The notes beneath the pieces are model-generated. The model did no database searches and was not told the DNA's origin. It saw nothing but the letters and a program-made list of their open reading frames with translations. DNA of 64,000 nucleotides from CAMCXE01 sp046347475 (GTDB lineage: Bacteria; Pseudomonadota; Gammaproteobacteria; Pseudomonadales; Cellvibrionaceae). How positions within the stretch are numbered: position 1 is the stretch's first letter; the number at the start of each line of letters is the position of its first letter. The stretch spans positions 248,001 to 312,000 of the forward strand of contig JAXMGD010000001.1 in NCBI GenBank assembly GCA_046347475.1, given 5' to 3'. The position numbers and the translations under genes are program-made. Below are positions 60,744 to 64,000 of the stretch, piece by piece.

Positions 60744-62345
60744 ATGAATAATAATCTCCAAGCCCGCTTGATCGCTCAGCTAGAACAGCTTTTACAGGGA
60801 AAAGTTGGCGACTATGTATATTGGTCTCTGTTCGGTTTGTTTAGCATTTTCCTAATCTTGCCGTTATGGGTAATCACCTATCTACCTTTGGGAGACTTGC
60901 CAGATCATGCCGCCCAGCTGAACGCAATACTCAACTTTTCGGAGTATTCTGATGACTATAAAATAAACTGGCTCACGCCCTACCTGGTGGGGTATAGCAT
61001 TAGTATCTTGTTCGGGGCGGTATTCTCGGCGGTTACAGCGCTAAAAATCACCTACACATTATCAGTGTTGGCAATTCCATTAGCCACAGCACTTTTGTTG
61101 AATAAACTGGAGGCAAATAGGTATTGGGTATTTCCAAGCTTTGCATCGGCATTTAGCTTTTCATTCTATTGGGGTTTTTTCAGTTACGTTATTGCCACTC
61201 CGTTGGCTATCGCATTTTTCGCCTTTTGTGTTGGTTATGGCCGCTCACCGCGAAACTATAAAAACTTTTTGTTTGCGGCCATTTTCTCAGCGCTGCTCTT
61301 CTTTGCGCATGCCATGGCCTGGGCGTTTTCAATGGTCGCCGCGGCGGCAATTTTGCTTGTGAGCAATAATCTTGGCGACGTCAAGAGAAAATTGCTGCCC
61401 TTTCTTGTGCTTTTGCCTGTCGTAGCGATTTGGTTTTCAAGCAATGAAGCCTCCCAATCTTCTCGTATTGAGCCGGGAAATTTTGTTGCCCATGTCAGCG
61501 AAAAGGTTGGTAACGAGCTGGGTTATATAGCGGAGCAGTTTAAGGAAAGAACAATTAAACACGAGCATAAACAGCGTTTTCTTGAGCTGATTAGTTATTC
61601 TATCGGCAAGCAACCCCTTAGTGATTATATTGCTGCTAGTTTAATCTTGCTGTTTTGGCCGCTGATAGTGGGCGCAAAACTTACGCGCAACTGGCGCAGA
61701 TGGTTGCCACCCTTATGCGCTGTAGGCGCCTTTATGATTATCCCCTATTGGATTTTTGACACTGCTTATGTCAATCTGCGATTTGCAGTATTCCTTTTTC
61801 CGCTTAGCCTTTTCTTATTTGAGCCCGACAAATTAAAAAGTCCTATTGAGCGCTACGGCTTGCTATCGTTCGGTTGTCGTTTTCTTCTTGGTATTGGGCT
61901 GGTTTTCGGCACGCTTTTGTTAAATTACGCCACACTATCCAGTTTCAAACAGAATGACGCCGACTTTACATTTGTATTGGACAAAATGTCTCCCAATAAA
62001 ACAGTCTTGGCTCTGATGTTCGATCAAGACTCCGCACTGACCTTTTCACCGGCTTATATGCATTATGGTAGCTATTACCAGGCGGAAAAGGGGGGTGTTG
62101 CAGTGCCAAATTTCTCCCACGACCCCATGGCCCATAACGTTCCTTTGCGCTACAAAAACACTCCTTGGACATTGCCATCCACTTGGAACCCTGAACGATT
62201 TGATTGGATAGAACATAGTGGTGAGCGCTACGACTATTTCTTGGTTCGCTCGAAAAAGCCAAGAGATGAGCTCTTTAGTGGAAGCGGAGGCACAATAAAA
62301 CTATTGGCCAGCAAAGGGGATTGGTTGTTGTACGGTAAAATGTAA
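60744..62345 (+). CDS. Polytopic membrane protein, probable GT-C-type glycosyltransferase
   Basis: The protein has 533 residues from ATG 60744 (GGATGG eight bases upstream; ATG 60732 also possible). There are about ten to eleven hydrophobic helices, and a first periplasmic loop with YLPLGDLPDHAAQLNAILN, where Asp residues after helix 1 recall GT-C catalytic loops. The C-terminal 130 residues are soluble (FVLDKMSPNKTVLALMFDQD, YMHYGSYYQAEKGG), like the periplasmic domains of PMT/ArnT-like enzymes. I do not recognise a named family. Its 13-bp spacing from the ALG10-like gene implies a shared transcript and probably a shared glycan pathway. Confidence 0.68.
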   Translation: MNNNLQARLIAQLEQLLQGKVGDYVYWSLFGLFSIFLILPLWVITYLPLGDLPDHAAQLNAILNFSEYSDDYKINWLTPYLVGYSISILFGAVFSAVTALKITYTLSVLAIPLATALLLNKLEANRYWVFPSFASAFSFSFYWGFFSYVIATPLAIAFFAFCVGYGRSPRNYKNFLFAAIFSALLFFAHAMAWAFSMVAAAAILLVSNNLGDVKRKLLPFLVLLPVVAIWFSSNEASQSSRIEPGNFVAHVSEKVGNELGYIAEQFKERTIKHEHKQRFLELISYSIGKQPLSDYIAASLILLFWPLIVGAKLTRNWRRWLPPLCAVGAFMIIPYWIFDTAYVNLRFAVFLFPLSLFLFEPDKLKSPIERYGLLSFGCRFLLGIGLVFGTLLLNYATLSSFKQNDADFTFVLDKMSPNKTVLALMFDQDSALTFSPAYMHYGSYYQAEKGGVAVPNFSHDPMAHNVPLRYKNTPWTLPSTWNPERFDWIEHSGERYDYFLVRSKKPRDELFSGSGGTIKLLASKGDWLLYGKM

Positions 62346-62844
62346 CCTGTTGTTGCCAACTAAAATTGGTGATACGCGAACACAATGCTTGTGACGGTAA
62401 TGCCTGTTTTTATAGTGGTAAGTATATTCGGGGAAGGGGTGATAAGTGACTGAGTTGGCTTAAGCAATACACGTTAATTTATCCGGGGACATTCGATTGC
62501 TGCACTTGTGTGGCCGTCATGGAGGGGCACAGGTAGTTGACCGCCAATTTTTGGTTCGGAAATCTCTAAACATTAGCCTGTCCGCTATGGTTGCGTTCAA
62601 TGTGGCAAATTTTTTAATAATGTTTTGTTGTTCTGTTTTCGCCAGTCGATTCAAACCTGATATTCTCTATGTCGATTATTTCGTATGCCGCTGCTTTTGG
62701 GGCGTTCAGAGGTAATAAATGCACAGCATAAAATTTTGTCAGAACGGAGGATATATTTGTCGAGGCTACATGTACGCAATCAAAGCCTGGCTGAAATACT
62801 GTACCTTCATTTTTCTTCGCCTACGGGTCTGTGCCTCAGCATAA
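62346..62844. other. Intergenic gap before the ABC exporter gene
   Basis: About 500 bp between convergent genes. Frames at 62497-62715 and 62685-62951 lack ribosome sites, and the second is antisense to the ABC gene. No terminator hairpin with T-run was found. Confidence 0.45.
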
Positions 62845-64000
62845 TTATTTATCTTTGTTCGATGTGGCCTCCTCCTGTTGCTGATGCTGCCACAGCTGCC
62901 AGTAGCGCCCATTCAATTGCAGCAGTTCCTGGTGGGTGCCTTGCTCTATGACGCGCCCTTGTTCTAGTACCACTATTTTATCGGCGTCCATTATGGTGGA
63001 GAGGCGGTGGGCTATGACGAGGGTGGTGTGTTTTAAGGCGAGGGAATTTAGGGCGGTGAGGATGGATTGCTCCGTGCTGGAATCCAATGCTGAGGTGGCT
63101 TCGTCAAAAATAAGTATCGGTGGGTTTTTTAATAAAATACGCGCGATGGCAATACGTTGTTTTTCGCCACCGGAGACTTTTAAACCGCGCTCACCGACCA
63201 ATGTGTCAAAGCCCTGCGGTAAACGGCTAATAAATTCGCCCAAATTCGCCAGCTCAGCGGCGCGTTTTACTGCCTCTGCGGACGCCAGTGGGTTGGCGTA
63301 ATGGATGTTATAAAAAATACTGTCATTAAAAAGTACGGTGTCTTGTGGCACCACGCCGATAAGTGAGCGCAGGGAGTGGGCGTTTACGGCGTTGATGGGC
63401 TGGCCATCAATTAAAATGCGCCCCTTATCGGGGTCGTAAAAGCGAAATAATAAGCGCGCTAAGGTGGATTTGCCGGAACCGCTGGCGCCAACTAACGCGA
63501 GTTTCTCCCCGTGCCGTACGCTAAAGGAGACATCCTGCAGTATTGGGCGGGTTTTATCGTAGCTAAAACTCACCGCTTCAAAGCAAATCTCCCCTTGTTT
63601 AAAGCTTAAATCGGGCGCGCCTGTGGTGTCCTTAAGCTGGCTTTTTTCGCCGAGTAGGTTAAAAAGGTTTTCGATATTAATCAGGGATTGGCGAATTTCC
63701 CGGTAGACAAAACCTAAAAAGTTGAGCGGAATAAATAGCTGGATCATAAGGGCATTAACCATGACCAAATCGCCGAGGGTCATGGTTTTATTGGCCACCT
63801 CGTAGGCGGCTAAAATCATCATAAAACACACGGTGGCCGCAATAATAAGGGCTTGGCCGGAATTTAATACAAACAAAGACAAACGGTTTTTAAGACGCGA
63901 GCTTTCCCAGTCGGCAAGTTGTTTGTCGTATTCGGCCAGCTCATATTCTTCGGCATTAAAATATTTAACCGTTTCGTAATTAAGCAGGCTATCCATGGCG
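62845..64000 (-). CDS. Atm1-type ABC exporter, C-terminal part
   Basis: The gene runs off the right edge; about 385 residues are present. The end of the membrane domain (DSLLNYETVKYFNAEEYE) is the Atm1/ABCB7-type signature. The ATPase has Walker A GASGSGKST, Q-loop VVPQDTVLFNDS, signature VSGGEKQRIAIARILL, Walker B PILIFDEATSALD and the switch His in VIAHRLST. Atm1-type proteins export glutathione-conjugated or Fe-S-related compounds and some confer metal tolerance. The 5' part lies beyond the window, so the full membrane domain cannot be checked. Confidence 0.93.
   Translation of the reverse strand, partial: AMDSLLNYETVKYFNAEEYELAEYDKQLADWESSRLKNRLSLFVLNSGQALIIAATVCFMMILAAYEVANKTMTLGDLVMVNALMIQLFIPLNFLGFVYREIRQSLINIENLFNLLGEKSQLKDTTGAPDLSFKQGEICFEAVSFSYDKTRPILQDVSFSVRHGEKLALVGASGSGKSTLARLLFRFYDPDKGRILIDGQPINAVNAHSLRSLIGVVPQDTVLFNDSIFYNIHYANPLASAEAVKRAAELANLGEFISRLPQGFDTLVGERGLKVSGGEKQRIAIARILLKNPPILIFDEATSALDSSTEQSILTALNSLALKHTTLVIAHRLSTIMDADKIVVLEQGRVIEQGTHQELLQLNGRYWQLWQHQQQEEATSNKDK

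Noticed and set aside
62497..62951. Two short plus-strand frames before the ABC gene
   Set aside because: No ribosome sites; the second is largely antisense to the ABC exporter.

Overview
The window looks like the chromosome of a free-living, polysaccharide-degrading gammaproteobacterium, most plausibly Cellvibrionaceae (Cellvibrio/Saccharophagus/Teredinibacter type). The evidence is a secreted GH11 xylanase with a malectin-like module and a long poly-serine linker, a second secreted protein with poly-serine linkers, a GH1 beta-glucosidase, genes of the XrtA/PEP-CTERM exopolysaccharide system, and a Pseudomonas-like trpD-trpC-vfr-osmC-coq7 neighbourhood. No plasmid, phage or CRISPR locus is visible. 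All family names rest on motif reading; no database search was run.

Layout. 1-6968 (+): end of an exopolysaccharide/PEP-CTERM cluster: beta-barrel protein, PrsT TPR lipoprotein, two adjacent CE4 deacetylases and a FemAB-like protein. 7355-11579 (-): 6S RNA followed by a probable operon of 5-formyl-THF cyclo-ligase, CysZ, RIO kinase, GH1 and a CxxCxxCC protein. 11580-15297: repeat-rich DNA with a candidate small RNA, a MITE-like element with 10-bp target duplications, a lipoprotein and an unknown protein. 15298-18452: a deoxyribosyltransferase/TIR-like protein with an in-frame stop, a Nudix hydrolase and the xylanase. 19603-25684: transporters, SPFH protein, PEBP protein, methyltransferase, lipoprotein and an ArsR-SRPBCC pair. 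26167-29002: a perfect 50-bp palindrome, then moaB-moeA-moaA.

29504-39290 holds the most unusual system: two tandem five-gene minor-pilin cassettes, each with PilE-like, FimT/GspH-like, PilV-like, PilW-like and a roughly 780-residue protein that starts like PilX and continues into a large repetitive, probably beta-solenoid ectodomain. The order is identical but the sequences have diverged.

39748-48476 (-): prohibitin-like protein, recX, recA under two LexA-type boxes, a DUF3565-PncC fusion coupled to the histidine kinase PrsK, and a DUF1631 protein. 48810-54158: a decayed trpG relic directly before trpD, then trpC, vfr (TTG start), osmC, a DUF6174 lipoprotein and coq7. 54535-64000: Ser-rich secreted protein, tag, a small membrane protein, fragments of an SMR transporter and a TonB receptor, a bacterial homologue of eukaryotic ALG10 glucosyltransferase with a second polytopic (GT-C-like) protein, and an Atm1-type ABC exporter running off the end.

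At least five families of palindromic dispersed repeats occupy the gaps, and several sit next to gene fragments.
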